From Apus apus (lineage: Eukaryota > Chordata > Aves > Apodiformes > Apodidae), in contig NC_067282.1 in the NCBI RefSeq assembly GCF_020740795.1, positions 178,130,274 through 178,194,273 of the forward strand: a DNA stretch of 64,000 nt, in the 5' to 3' direction. Shown here one piece after another: positions 1 to 13,725 of this stretch. Under the pieces are notes generated by a model that had not been told where the DNA came from, did not search any database, and saw only the letters and a list, made by a program, of their open reading frames with translations. The position numbers and the translations under genes are program-made. Positions within the stretch are counted from its first letter, which is position 1; the number at the start of each line of letters is the position of its first letter.

Positions 1-3000
1 CAACGTGGAGACAGGTGGGAAAGACCAAGAAAGAAACTCACATCCTTGCAGAGAGAGTGTGTGACCTACAAAGGTGAGAAGAAAACGCTGGATTAGAAAA
101 GCAGCCAAGATGTAAGTGTTCTCACTCATGAGTTAGTAGGTGGAAGCAACAGAGACAATAATGAGCAAGCAAGGAAAAGGGAAGAAGTTTTTCATGCCAC
201 TTGTATGGAAGCAAGAGGAACATTTTAAATCAGTAGAAAAGAACAATTAAAAAACGTGACTGACATGGTCCAGAGATCTACAAAAGAGCGTGTTCAGGAG
301 AAGCTGAAAAACATTTTGGGAACTTGGTACCAAAATTCACATTCCAGAAAAGGTGATAAAGAAGATGTCTGATGAATAAGGTGTCTGATTCAGTCTTGTT
401 GCCTGAGTACTTGGCCACTGAACTCCTTTTAACTCAGAAAAAAACAGCAGAGCAGTCTCCCAGCAAAGTGGGGACTCCCTTCCTGGAAGGGAGCCAAGTT
501 GATGGATGCAAGTGTGGAGCAGTTGGCAGGCTGTAGAAGGTTTGTATACAGGATCAGAGTGTCATCATGAAGTGGACAGTGGGATGAGAGAGATCACACA
601 TCTTACAAAACAAACCAGGCAGCGAGGTTCAGAGGCATCTCCTCAGTTAGGACAGTTGTCTCCAGAGGAGCTTTGCCAGCACAAGCCACTGATCATTTGG
701 TCATATGCTCCTATGCCATTAACTCTACTTTCTAGCAGGGGCAGGGAACAGAGCATACTCATTGCGTAGTCTTTGTCCAAGCAGTCTGTAAAAATAAACT
801 CACCTGGGTGGAGCCATTGATTCAGTGATGGCACAGAATGTAACTTCATACACATGCTGGTCTTAACGGCTCTTTCCCAATCCACTTCTACTGGTTATCT
901 GTGTTGTGCCACTGCCTGCTCAGTGGGGTCCTCACAGTCATTAGGAGATCAGCCAGTGGTTGTTATGTCCTTGCTTGCTCCCACCCTCCCCACCTACAGA
1001 GAACTATCTGAGCTCCTGGTCTTGCATGGCCTGTGCTTTTAATCAGTCTTGGCCTGAATGACTTAACCTAAGGCTAAATAGGATAAAAATAAATGCCAAA
1101 GACAAGCAGCTAACTCTGGCCACTTCTGGACTAGCACCTTAAGGCAATGGCTTTTAGGATGTTCGTTGGGTGAAACCTCAGTATTTTAGTAGTTGCTGAC
1201 ACTGGTAGTTTAAATCTGCTGCACCGTAGCAATATCAGAAAGGACTTGGAGAGGGGATTGTTGTTTTGTTCCTCTTAAGACACAAGTTTCAGTGACTCTT
1301 TGTCTCATAACTTACTTGGAATTTAAACTAGGACACCGTACTAGCTGTGCTTGCTTCTCACTTAAGTGCGTGATTTATGATGATCTGCTGTGACTTAGTT
1401 CATGCATGAGATTAAATCAAAGGTGAACTGCTGTGAAGAAAGGAGGAATGGGGTAAGATAGTGTGGGGTGGAACAGCATGAAGGAATAGCTGCCACTGAA
1501 ATGGCATTGATATTGATGCTTAAGCAGGGTTTTCAGGTATAACATGGCAGCTTTTCCCACGGCTAACAATGTAAAACGTTTAGGTTACACGTTTGAGGGT
1601 CATGGGGGTTGTTAACTAATGGACTCAGGAGCACCTTTGAGTTTCTGCATTAACAACACAGTCTCTTTCCTGAGATTTGCTTTGTTTACAGCTTCAAATC
1701 CTTTTTTAATTTATATACACAACAACAGCTGCCATGGTTTTCTCTCACCATCACACTGCTCCTCTGGCTGAAGCCTTTTCCTCCTTCCTCCACCACTGCA
1801 CACTTACCTGTGACTGGTGCCCAGCTACACCCTGCTGGGGCTCAGGTTTCCTTTTCTTCTCTCTGCACCTTGGAGAGGCAAAGCAGTCCCCAGACTAAGC
1901 AGCTTTACAGAGTTTAAACCAGCCTGGAAGAGTGTTTTGTGTTAGCAGCTGTGATCTGCCATCCTCTACAGGCTGACAGAGCTCAGCACCTGCATACAGG
2001 CAGAAGCCATGCCTCTGTCAGCCTCAAAGACTGTTTAATTACTAATGTCTGTGAGAAACATCAGCATTTTCTTGCTCTCATTTTCTCTGGCTCTTGTGCA
2101 TAGCCACTGGCAGAGAAGATGGCTTTACCCCAGCAGCCATTTGTCACACAACAAAAGAGAGAACTGCCACTACCTCAGACAAGTGGTGAGGAGGTGAGAG
2201 CAAAACACCCACCCCAGCCCTGGCTCCACACACCTGGTGACAGCGACTCACTTGAGAACACTGCAAGCAATACACAAAGAAAGCCAGCACAGCAATAAGG
2301 CCACAGATGTTGGTACAGCCTTTGGTATCAACCCATTTATATCTGCAAAATCAGAGTGAGGTAGAGCAACCCATAGCAAGGTCAGCTCATGCTTCCAGGC
2401 CAGGAGGGCACCACAGCCACCCAAGGAAGCAGGATGCCACAGCTCAACCTGCAGCTCCAGAGATGAAGCACCCCAATGGCTCACCTGACAAAGCAGCACT
2501 GGCTGAAGGCTGCTGGATACCACTATGTGCTGCAAGTGGAGACTGTCAGGCAGACAGGAGTATGAGGAGAGCAGGTAGCTGGGTGGCCACACCACAGCAG
2601 TGCTTCTGGGCAGCCCCATGGGCTACTGAGCTCTCATATCAGCCTGATAAAACCCTATACCTCCTCCTCCCCACAAGGCCTGTTGAATTACCAGGGACAG
2701 AAACACAGAGCCTTCCTTCCACTCAATACCCCAGGGGCCACACGACGACCCTCCTCCTTCTGCCTGCACCCAGCAGGCTCCAGCTGGCCTCCCAGAAAGC
2801 AAAAGCAACCATGGCTGCCAGGCCCAACCCAGAGCAACCAGCACTGCTTTCGAGCGTGCTCCCCTTTGCCTTCGCAGCCCTCACCTTTGCGTCCCTCTGC
2901 TGCCTGCAGCTGTGCCTGCTGGGCAGGCAGTCTGCCCGTGTGCAGCCTGTGTGGTGGAAGTGAAGCACATCTGGAAAGTCTCTTGAGAAGTCCCTCTTGT

Positions 3001-4352
3001 CCACCAACAGCAAAGAGCAAGGCAGCTCTTCCCACCTTCTGTAATTAACATACTTCACGTCTTCCAGCACAAGAAGCCATCTCAAGGCAGAACTTCACCA
3101 CCTTCCTGGGGTCATGTGTAGAAGTGACTTTCCTTATGGGGTTCCAGCTAACCCCAGGGCAGCGTCAGCATTCAAGGAATCTCTGTTTTGAGGGATATCT
3201 TTAACAGGGCCAGTGCTGCCTAATGTTGTGCAGTTAAATGGCTGAACCCTTGGCCCCTTTATCCTGTGTTATCTACTTATGTCCCCTTGCCAAACATTGC
3301 ATTTATTAGGTTCAAACTAAGGGCAACAGCAGGTATCCAAAGTACATAAAAACAGAAACAGAACTTCGGGTAAACTCCTCACCTCCAGTTTGCTGCTGCT
3401 TTAAGCAGGTGCTAAAACTTGCCGGTATTCTTCATTGCCTGGGGGCTGGATTGCAAGCACAGCCAAACAACGGTTGGGTGGATTTGAAGAGTGCAGGGAG
3501 CAGGCAAGACATTCAAGACAGGAATACAAGAGTGGAAATGATGATCCAGCATCACTTAGCTCTTGCCCACTCCTTATGAAAAAGAAAATGTTTATTTTCA
3601 TTTGACTAGCCACCTGAGACAGGAAAATTTGATGCATATCCTGCAGGACAGTGATCATAAATATTGCCATATTTCAAACCAGTGAGAGCAGGCTTACTCC
3701 TATCTGGTTTTGGTATTTTTCATGTATTCATCTTGGTTAGCTATTTAATAATGCCATTTCTTCCTGTGTGAGCTAACCTGCATCTTTCTGGTCCCCTCAT
3801 AACATGCTTTGATCACTACACCTTGCTTCAGACCATCCCAGAGATGTTAATAGAGCACTATGAACACACCTTCTCTCACTTTATTACTTTATTATAACTC
3901 TTAACGTGGCCAGTGTAGCCAGCCAGCAGGTGACCTTGTGTGATTAGCTTGCAGATTTGCAGGGCAATCTGGACAAACCCTGATGTTTTTAAGAATCCAG
4001 AGTTGCTTCCCTGCCCCATGTGATGTCCCAGTGGTGCCAGCAAACTCTATGAGCTGTGTGGCAGGCAGACCTTGTTGGGGGCCATGCTCCTTGAGGTGCA
4101 ATTTTGCTCAAGACTTGTCACTCAGATAGCTGAGAGAGGCACACTCCCCCAGGAGCGCTGGCCCAAGTCTCCATGACAACAGTTTTGGGATGGAGACCTG
4201 GCATACTGAAGTGCCAGAAGGTCACAGTGGCAATAAAAAAATAATGTATGGGGTGGGGGGAAGAAAGAGCAGCTGGGAAAGAGGTCAAGGGCCAGTTTAC
4301 AGCACCTTCAATCATACTGAAGTTTGAGGTCACTGGCTCCATATGCTGGGGC

Positions 4353-4376
4353 TTTTAAAACAATTTTGTTTTAAAA
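4353..4376. repeat. Perfect AT-rich inverted repeat
   Basis: The arms TTTTAAAACA and TGTTTTAAAA are perfect reverse complements separated by ATTT, giving a 10-bp stem with a 4-base loop. No gene or transposon end is recognisable nearby. It could be a chance AT palindrome. Confidence 0.6.
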
Positions 4377-6397
4377 CAAATTGCCATAGAGAATGAATCT
4401 AGTCAAATCTTGTGCATAATCTATCTGTTACTAATTTTTATTACTCTAATGGAGAACACAGCAGAAATACACATCCTGTGATAAAGCATGCAATTTTTTG
4501 CCCCATGGACCTTAAGATCTAAATTCAGGATGAGACATGAGAAGAAATCTGGTAGACAGACAAAAGGTGAAGGTAATGAGCCCAGCTCCTTAGGATCCCT
4601 TTTCCAATGTAATTCATTTTTAGCTCAGTTTTCTAAGGAATTGGAGCTGTGCAATTGCAGCAGCTGCCTGTCCTCCTGTCTGCCTCCCTGTCCCACAAAG
4701 ACTCCTGAAGCTGTCAGGCTATTTTTATCAAATCTGCTAAAGAAGTAGCAGTCTCAAAGATATTTAACTCCTACAAGGATCACAAAATGCCAGTGACTGG
4801 GTAGAGTAGAGCATACAGAGGGAGTGCCCTGAAGGAGGAGAGGAAAGGGTAGCTCAGCCCTCCCTCCGCTGTGAGAACAGCACGTGCACCCTGGCAACTG
4901 GGCAACCCGCACGTAGCTCTGAACCCGCTGGAGCATATGTTGCTGCTGGAGCTGCCAAAAATATAGAGGCATAAAAGGAAGATGAAGCACCGCAGTGAGG
5001 AATTAGTGAGAACATGATGTACAGCTGAAGGAAATGGGGGAAAAAGTAAGGGAGACAGGAGATCTGGCCAGTGTTACGTGAGAGTGGGTGCAGAGATTGT
5101 GAGGAGGCAACCAGGATGATCATGTGTGGAAGGATGTGGGGGGAACATGTGAAATTATCTGTGAGGAACCAGGCTTTGTCCACAGAAATGTACTTGGACT
5201 TAACTCCTGTGTGTGCAACATAAGCGTGCCTGGGAAAGCTGCTGGACTTGAAAACACAGCCCCCCCTGGTCCTTGATTTAGGCAGAGAAGAGGCACAACA
5301 GAGCCAACAGCAATTCAACATCTGCCCCATTAGAAATACCTTCAAGGAGAGGCAAGTTCACTGCGACTCTCAGCCTCCTGTTTCCCTCCTGGGGTCAATG
5401 ATAAAACTGCTGAGCACTGTAAGTGCAGAGGAAGCACTTGGAAAGGGCTCTTTGCTCCACCTGCTACACCTGAATATGTGAGCTTCCAGCTTTCCTCCTG
5501 CCCCCCGTGCCCACACACAGCTCACTGAAATGCTTCATTCAGGCTGTTACCTGCCTGCAAATGCTCCCAGGCATCTGCTGCTGCCAAAGATAAGGGGAAT
5601 TTTCCCACAGGTATGCCTGCCTCATATACTCGTTATGAAAAGACAAATACACCATAAATATTTTATATTGTCTTCTATGCACTTTCATTCCTCACCCATT
5701 CTGTGGGAAAGCAATAAGTCTGATGTTCTTTGCTGTAAGCAGCCTTGAATCATACCAGACACCTGCCCCCACCACCGGGTATGGGGAATTCCTCATTTGG
5801 TGGCACTTGTCTCTCATTAGTGCTGGTTCGTTTTCTTTAACACACGTTCTTAATGTGACACATGAACTAGGAAAGCCATAAGAACAGCAAAGAGAACTGC
5901 ATCTTTGGTTAGTTTATTCTGAACAGCAGTGATACATACAAAGTCAGTCCAAACTCTGATCATGATTATTTTTGAGCAATTTCATAAGAGCCAGTTGTAT
6001 TTCACACCAGTAATTGATAGTGGGATTAAAAAATAGAGAATAAGAGGTAAAAATTACTTAGTGGATTGCATGGGATGGGTGTTCATATAGAACATTTTAT
6101 TTAAGACTATTACTTTACTCAACCATGCAAGAAAAATAGCTCTGCCTAACATTAGGTTTTACATTTTTGGGGTTTATATATTTTATATGTAAAATGTTTG
6201 TCAAGCGCAAATGACTATGCTCCAGAGGCTTCTGTGCCCTGCCAAATCATTTATTACCCCAAAATAATTTCATCTGATCATATGGAAACCATGCTGAGCT
6301 CCAGAAACCTGGATTCCATGTGGGCAGGCTGCCAGCCAGGGCAAACCAAAGGCATTCTGTCTTTGGGGTGGGAAAGGTACACGGTTGGCAACAGCTC

Positions 6398-6441
6398 TTA
6401 AAAAAACCCAACCCAACAACAACAACAACAAAAACAACAAC
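6398..6441. repeat. (AAC)n simple repeat
   Basis: An A-rich run of AACCC units passes into repeated AAC triplets and then AAAAC/AAC. It is a plain microsatellite-type tract. Similar AAC or GTT tracts occur at about 7107-7130 and 33,010-33,048. Confidence 0.7.
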
Positions 6442-9400
6442 CAGCATCAGGAAGTATCTTGGCCAAGAGGAACTTGGCAGAGCAGTATTTTAGCTTTGCT
6501 GAGGGACTGTGTGTGCCCATTGACAGGGTAACATCTGTGGAGGAAGGGCAGAGCCGGGTACAATGCAGTTCTATGGCAGCACTGCTTAGTCAGGGAAAGG
6601 GGCTCCCTGGGGAGCCGGTGCAGCCAGCTGGCTGCTGAACGGAGGCACCACTGTGGAAGAGATCAAAAAGCTAACGAGTGCTCTACCAACCCCCATAACG
6701 GCAGCAGGACGAACTGCTGAGGATTGGTGAGGCTTGCAGTTGAACCCACCTATATAGGTGGGATTTCAGGAAATAGTGAGCACTCTTTGTATTCTTAAAT
6801 CACCAAAAATTAATTTGAGCTCATGAGCAAGCCAATGCAATCACAAAACTCAAAAAAATCCGAAATTCAACAAACGGGAACGGAATACAGGGAGAATAGT
6901 GTGCTTTTTGTTACAAAAGGAGGGCAGAAATTAAATGTATTTTGTATTGGTATGGTGAGCTCCCCCTGGATTCAGCAGTGCACCTCATGGAGCTGGTTTT
7001 TGCTCTGAAATGTGATGTGCAGCAAAAATAGTTCTTAATGATACTTATTTATTTTTGCTCAGGTTACTGTACTGATTTTTTATTTTGCTTTTACTGAACT
7101 CTAGGAAATTTTTTTTTGTTGTTGTTGTTCATTTGCCACAGTTACCAAACCACAGTAACTATAGAGACGTTGCCAGCTGATCAGGAAATTAAAGTAATTT
7201 CTAACCCTGCACCTCTGTTTGAACTTTCCTGGGTAATTTCCATTGTTTCACATTTACCTGCTTCAAAACCAAAATGATGTTCTTCTTCTTTTTCCCCACT
7301 CTGAAAGAGCCATAGAAACAGCAGGGAAATGGCTTCAGTAAAGCCATAAAATTGACTGCAGAGCCGCTAGATCAAATGCCTTCCAAGACACACAGAAATA
7401 CTTTTTTTTCCCTCCCCCCTCAGGGGCGTTATATCAGCACCACAACAACGGGCAAGGCAGTTCCAGGGAGCATTGCAATTTTCAGCTGGCAATCATCCTT
7501 CTGGTGTGTATTACCATTTAAGATGCTTTCCTGACAGCTAACAGCTGCCTTCAGGAAGATTTACTGCTATTTTAGTTTAATTTCTCTTCACTGTTCATGT
7601 GCCTTTGTTACTGCCATGCGGAGTTCATTAACCGCACCAGAAGATGGCAGCAATGGAAACCACTTTCGTGCCCTCCATTCATAAATTACGTTTCGTGCTG
7701 AGCGGCAATCAGTGATACGAGAAGAGCAATCAGCGTTTAAAAATTGATCTTAAACACCAAGAAAAGCATTCTTCACAGTTGTAGACACTGAAAGATATTA
7801 ACAAAGTTGTGAAATGTAGAACTACAGGCTCCCTTTCCAGGATCTGAAGGCCAGTTTTTCAAAGCCTAAGTTGCAAAGACCAGCAATAGGGATGTCAGCA
7901 AATAAAACTGCCAGAAGGAATGACTTTCCCAGGCTACCATGACCAAAAAAGACAAAAGTAGCCTTAATTCATTTGATCTTCATGGCATGCAACAAAAAGC
8001 ATTTCACTCTGGAGTGGAGTAGGATACAGGAGATTTGGCAGAGAAATCACAAAGATCAGAGATATGTTTTGGGGCTGCTGGACATTGAGTCCTGTCACTG
8101 ATTCAGTGAGAAGAGGCACTGGGAGTTAGCTGTTTATTTAGCTGTTTTATAAAAAACATGTGAAGGAACACACAGAGCCAGGAAGAGCATTTCCTTAGGA
8201 GGAAGGAGTGTTTACACAGGCAAATTAACATACATATTTCCCACAGGAGGCAAGCGTTATTAGACCTATTATGAGCTTTGTCAGCAACCACTGAGGAAAA
8301 AAAGAATCTTATTTACCCTTCTAAATACGGACCAGTCTTCAGGGCAATACACCAGCTAAACTTACAGACACGGGTGCTTGTGTTACAGCCAGGATTTGTC
8401 ATGCATGACAAATGCGTAATTGCCTCAGCTTCAGTTACAAGCTTTTGCACCCAGAATCATCTTTATTTTGTTTATTTATTGTCAAGAATAAAGAGCACAT
8501 GGGGAAAATGAGCTTTGCCACTAAGGGCAGGGTTTGAGCAGAAGGAGCAGTGAAGCTGAGAGCCCTAGTGAAGCCCCGGTGTTGCCCTGGGCTCTGCAGG
8601 GCAGCGATGGCAGCGGCCGCAGTGGGGCACTCTGGCTGGCACAGATGCTCTAATACATCCATGGCTTTCAGGACAGCTGGGGTAACTCCAGGCACACGTC
8701 CCCATGAAAGGTTAGGAAGCAAGGTTGCTGGTTATGTGCTCTCTTGAAAGGGTATTTGAGTGGGAATAAAAGGCACAGACAGTCCCTCATTATGTGTCTT
8801 GTTGAATTTGGGGATGTAAGTTGTCTTGCTGCCTTTATGGCTGAACAGGAACTCCTGTCCTGGAGAAACATCTGCTTTTATCATCAATGTATCCTGACAG
8901 AAAAGTACAGAACACCGAAAGCTTTGGTAATTTCTTGGTTTAATGAGACAGATAAAGTGAATAATGTTTATGGAAATAAATCTGTCCTGCATCCACTTTT
9001 TTCATTAGTGAGAAATTAGTTGTTACTGCTGGAAACAGATGATGTTACGAGGTTTTATGGGGCTTGCTTGAGTCACAAAGGCTAACACTGCCAGAAGGAA
9101 TACATGAGTTTTGTAGCTACAAGCCACTTCAATCATGGCAGAGACTTCCGAGCAGTTTTGCCTTCTGAAAATTAAATATCCACAAACCTCAAGGTGTAAA
9201 GAGCTCTACTGCAAGAAAATCTCACTACTACTGCTTGGAGATGTCCTGTGTGCAAACCAGATCAGTGACTATTTTGATGGAAAGCAACCTGATCTAAAAG
9301 AAGTACAGATCAAAAGAAGCTTCTTTTACTTATACCAGAAACCTGTAATTATGAGGTTAGTTAATTTGCAGAACAAAAGATCACAACCTCTGGGTTTGTT

Positions 9401-9740
9401 CAAAGTTTAATATATTCTGAGAGTGCATGAGGAAAATGGACTTTGCACTTCTAATTGTTCCAGTGGTTAGTCTGTATGAGAAGTGCCTTCTCTCAAACAC
9501 CTCAAATGTAATTATGTCCTATTACTATCCATGTCAAAAATGTTATTACAAGCTACAGTGAGTATTCATCCTACCTGGGTCAATAACAGTCTATTATGTA
9601 AATCTGTCTTTTCCTTATTTCTAGCTACTCAACTGCATCAAAATGAGCCACGTTTACATTTTCAGCATATTATTCTACTGCTCCTGGGATGTTTTCAAAT
9701 AAAAAATGGAAGAGATGGTACATGCAGCACTACTGGTATG

Positions 9741-9786
9741 TTGTTAATACCCCATTTGTATTAACAAATTATTAAGGTATTAACAA
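9741..9786. repeat. Nested hairpin (inverted repeat within inverted repeat)
   Basis: The outer arms TTGTTAATACC (9741-9751) and GGTATTAACAA (9776-9786) are perfect 11-bp complements. Inside them ATTTGT (9754-9759) and ACAAAT (9764-9769) pair around a 4-base loop. The whole 46 bases can fold into an extended hairpin with two small internal bulges. I see no flanking target duplication or terminal repeat that would make it a MITE, and it is too short and AT-rich to call a microRNA. Confidence 0.55.
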
Positions 9787-12700
9787 CCCCTGTTGTTTTC
9801 ATACCCTGTAAGGTATGCCTCATTCCTCCAGCCCTTATTTACATAACATATAAATAGACTGGAGAGATTTAAAGATATTTTAATAATCTTAGGTACAATC
9901 TCGAATAGACAAATTCTGTGATGCAGGAAGAGGGAAGCAGTGTCTTACTGTCCTCTGAGCAGATTTTCAGAATACTGTCAAAAAGGGCAGGCAGTGGTGT
10001 GGTATCACACAGAAGTGTGGAGGACCTGGGCAGCAGCAGCCAGCAGGGGCCTGCTCTGGTTTTTTTGCCCTGTAGGTTTTGCCCTGCAGTAGGAGGAAAG
10101 GGCACACGAAGAGTGAGGTCCGTCTCTCTCCCTGCTGCAGACTGGGAGCTGACTGCCCTTTCAAGCTGCAGCACAGAGCTTCACTGTGAGCCTCCTCTAA
10201 AAATGAGATGCCCTCTGAAAATACCTGAGTTTATAGATGCCCTATACAGGCTGGGACAATGATTAGGTCTTGCCAATACCACCAGACAAAAGGGAGCTTT
10301 CTCTAGGTCTCGTGGAATCTCAAAAACAAACCCCAACAACCAACACCAAAAACCACACAAATTGAAAACAACCCAATAGAATTACCTTGCCCTTTCTTGT
10401 CACTTGATCAACATAGAGCTCTCATACCACAGCAGCAATACCACATGCAACACTACACTGCATTGCCTTGTATTGTATCTTGTGGTATCTCTTCCATTGC
10501 AGCCTTGCTCATACTGTTTTTCATCCTGAGCCCCCTGACTCTGTCCTAGAAATTTCAGAGAGACTAGTGGAGTGAAGCTGCCAGATGTCAGGAGACCCCT
10601 CATCGTGCCTGATCCTGACCTCTGCCCACATGTGGGTGGATGTCCCAACCTGATCTTGGCCTGTCTCCATCCCCGTGGAGATGGGGCTGCCAAAATAGGC
10701 AGTAAAGGACTAAACAGGGCTTTGGTGCCAACTGCTTGGAGGTGAGGATTTGGCTTTTAATGACTTTACTGGCAGGTGTGGCGAGGTGCTGGCATCAGTC
10801 TAACTGGTTTGGGATGCTGACCTCAAGGCAGAGGAATGCTGCCTGCACTACACGTTGTGATTATCACCTCCAACAAGCCAGCTCACGAGGCATTGCCTCT
10901 GTGGGTGTTTCCACTGCGTCTCTGCTACAATAGTCACAAAGGTCCCATTACAGGGCATTTCCAACCCCCTCAGGGCTGGGGGGCAATCTCTCTGAGCTGC
11001 TGCCTGCAGGGACAGCCATCAGAGCGGGTGGCTGCAGGGGAATCTGTGGGTCTGCAGACACATCGTCTGTTTGAGAGATGCTGTGACCATGTTCCTCAGT
11101 GCACGATGTGGGTCCAGCAGGTAGTATTTTCCATATTTTTCTCTCTTATGTGAAAAAGCAAGATGCAGGGGGAAATGTCCTGTGTGGAGTCTTCTATATC
11201 CAACCACTCAATATGAAACTGATGCGGGGTCACATATTTTCTTAACTATTTTTTTTTGTTTTAAGCATAGTTTATTCCTCCCCTTTCTGAAGGTCCTTTT
11301 GCTGGGAATACTCAAATATCAGGAAGACAGCATGTTTTAACTCACAGACCTCACGTAAAATGGGACTATGTCTTTCCAACAGGACACATCTGTCTCTTTT
11401 CCAACTGTTTCTCTTGGGGATGGGAATTTACACAACACTTCTCATGACCAAATTCCACTTTTGTTAAACAGTCTGCAAAAATTGCTTGCATGCCATAGGA
11501 AAACCTTGAAAGGATGGGAGGAGCAGATGCCCAGTGAGACTAAGAGCTTCTAGTGCTGCATCCTCAGGGCGAGCTGAGTGGCAGCTGGGCAGGTCCGTGT
11601 GACAGGGCTGCTGAGCACAGACCCACACAAAGGTGACAGAGTTGGGACAGGCAGCATAGGTTACTGACGTGGCTGAAGTATTGTGGCTTGTCACGTGTCA
11701 CTGAGTAGCTGGTTGTGAAAGACACTGTTTAAATAAATGTTGTGTACATTTCCATGCCAGTACCTGTCAGCCCAGATTTTTATTTTCAAAGTGCAGCTCT
11801 TGAGTGTATTTGAATGAGTCATTATTTTTGGCCACCATTGACAGCAACTGGAAAATATAAACAATATTTCCCTGTACATCCTCTGCACTCCAGAGATTAC
11901 ACAGGACTTTTCTATACGGGGTTGCATCCTATTTTTGCTCTGTTCACACCCTCTTTTCTCTATTTTCATCTGAGAACATTATTGTTCTGCCAGGAAGGGC
12001 TCTCCAATTCCTGCTGGACACATATGCTTCTCCCCTTGGTGCAAGAGCACCTCTGTATAGTTGCTTTATTGAGCAAATGTTGAATACTCAGCACTAGCAA
12101 TTTCATTTTGTTAATTTTATACAGCAGTGCTTAAAACAGTAATGGCGCTTTTGCATCCAGGAGTGAGTCCTCACTTTTGAGAGTTGAAGCCAGGACACAC
12201 AAAAACCTTCCTACCCATAACTGCTTATTTGTGTTTGTCTGTAATAGGGTAACTGCACAACATTTCATTCACCCATTTCCAGAACACTGGAGGAATGTTA
12301 CGGATATTCTTGGGCAGAAACTGCCTGATTATTGCACCAGTCAACCAGACAGTAGGGGTTGGAGCCTCTAGTTAGCATGTCCAGCACTTCCAACAACAGT
12401 TGGAACTGCCTACCTGTCTGAACATAAGTTGATAAAATCTTCCAGCATTGCAAAGATCTCAGCTCTTCTTAAGTCCAAAGTGTTTAAGTCTGTGAGAGGG
12501 AAGGGGAGAAGGACAAGAGAGAGCGGGGGATCATGGTGACCATGGTGAAGGAAAAGGAAACAAGGGACTCTGAACCCCTTGATGGATGAAAAGTGTACCC
12601 AGACAGAGGTGATGCAGAAGCCCTGGAGTGAGGCAGGACTTGGAGATGGTGAATAGAGAGAGATGGGAAGGGAGAGCAGAGTCATTCTATGGGGAAGAGA

Positions 12701-13689
12701 AAGGCAGGAATGCAGAAGTATCTGGGACTTTGACCTTGAAGTACTACACTGCGTACTGCCTGCTATTTCTTTGCTTTAACTTCAGCAGAATAAAAGCCAC
12801 ATAGCTATTGGCTTTCTTGATACCAAACAGAAAGACCAACTGTCCCTTCTTTGGAAATTACCTTTTCCACTCCTCTCCCTATCCCGCTGAAATCCAGCAG
12901 CTGAAACAACCTTTCCCCTCCAACAGTGAACCACTCTTCATATTGCCAGTTTTCTGTGTAAAGAGAAGTATGAAGTCTGCATATCATTCAGGCTGTGGAC
13001 CACAGGCCTCAGCTGCTCCCAGCAGCTCCAGTGTGACTTGCAGTGAGAAATCACCTTTCAAGTAAGCACCAATCAAGCAGCAATCAAATAATCATCTTTC
13101 AACTAAGAAGCAGTTTCCACTGACGGAATGGAAATAGGGCTGCAATTACATGATAGCTGATAACAGCTTTCTTGTTACACTTCCTTCCATTTCAAGAACA
13201 AATTTATTATTGAGAAATGACACCTTTCAACATTCACTATTTGAGTAGCTGGGCAAATGTATAAGCAACAAGCGGGTGAGTATTCAACACAAAATGCAGA
13301 CTCCCAACAGGAATTTCTTGTTCTTGGGAGCAAGCCACCTAATGCTGCCACTAATGACCAGGACACCAGAAATGAGGGGATGTTAATGGAATTTAAAATT
13401 GCCATGTAAAGTGGGAAGTAATGCCTTTATAAAGGAGGCTTTAAATATTGCCTGGGAAGAACTGATGAGGTCTGGGCTAACAGAAATAAAATAAAATAAT
13501 CCATGGTGAAAGATTATGGACTTCAGGACTGACACAAATTTTAGGTCCAAACTACGGAATTAATGAACTGTAAATCACAGGGAGGAAGGAAATACAGTAC
13601 AGAATTCAGGCCTGTTTAAAGTAAGCATCATGGCAAACTATTTCAGACAAGGTAATTCCAGTTGACAGGGAAGCAGGAAAGCTGTCAAT

Positions 13690-13725
13690 TACAGTGATGA
13701 GACTTCATCTGGAATACTGGTTGGT
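13690..13725 (+). repeat. Possible ancient CR1/L3-like fragment
   Basis: The phrase GATGAGACTTCATCTGGAAT, followed by ACTGG, resembles the conserved segment just upstream of the 3' region in old CR1/L3-type LINEs. The surrounding several hundred bases are too diverged for me to define ends. Strand is assigned from the direction of that phrase. This is a weak call. Confidence 0.25.

Noticed and set aside
2307-2963. 218-codon open frame on the + strand with overlapping open frames on the minus strand
   Set aside because: The region is GC-elevated, open in several frames at once, and the translation has no known domain, signal or conserved motif. No splice-linked neighbours.
4353-4376. AT palindrome as a transcription terminator
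   Set aside because: Hairpin terminators are bacterial; in this vertebrate context it is only an inverted repeat.
4854-5345. 163-codon minus-strand frame
   Set aside because: Cys/Ser-rich translation without domain, not supported by splice sites or known homology.
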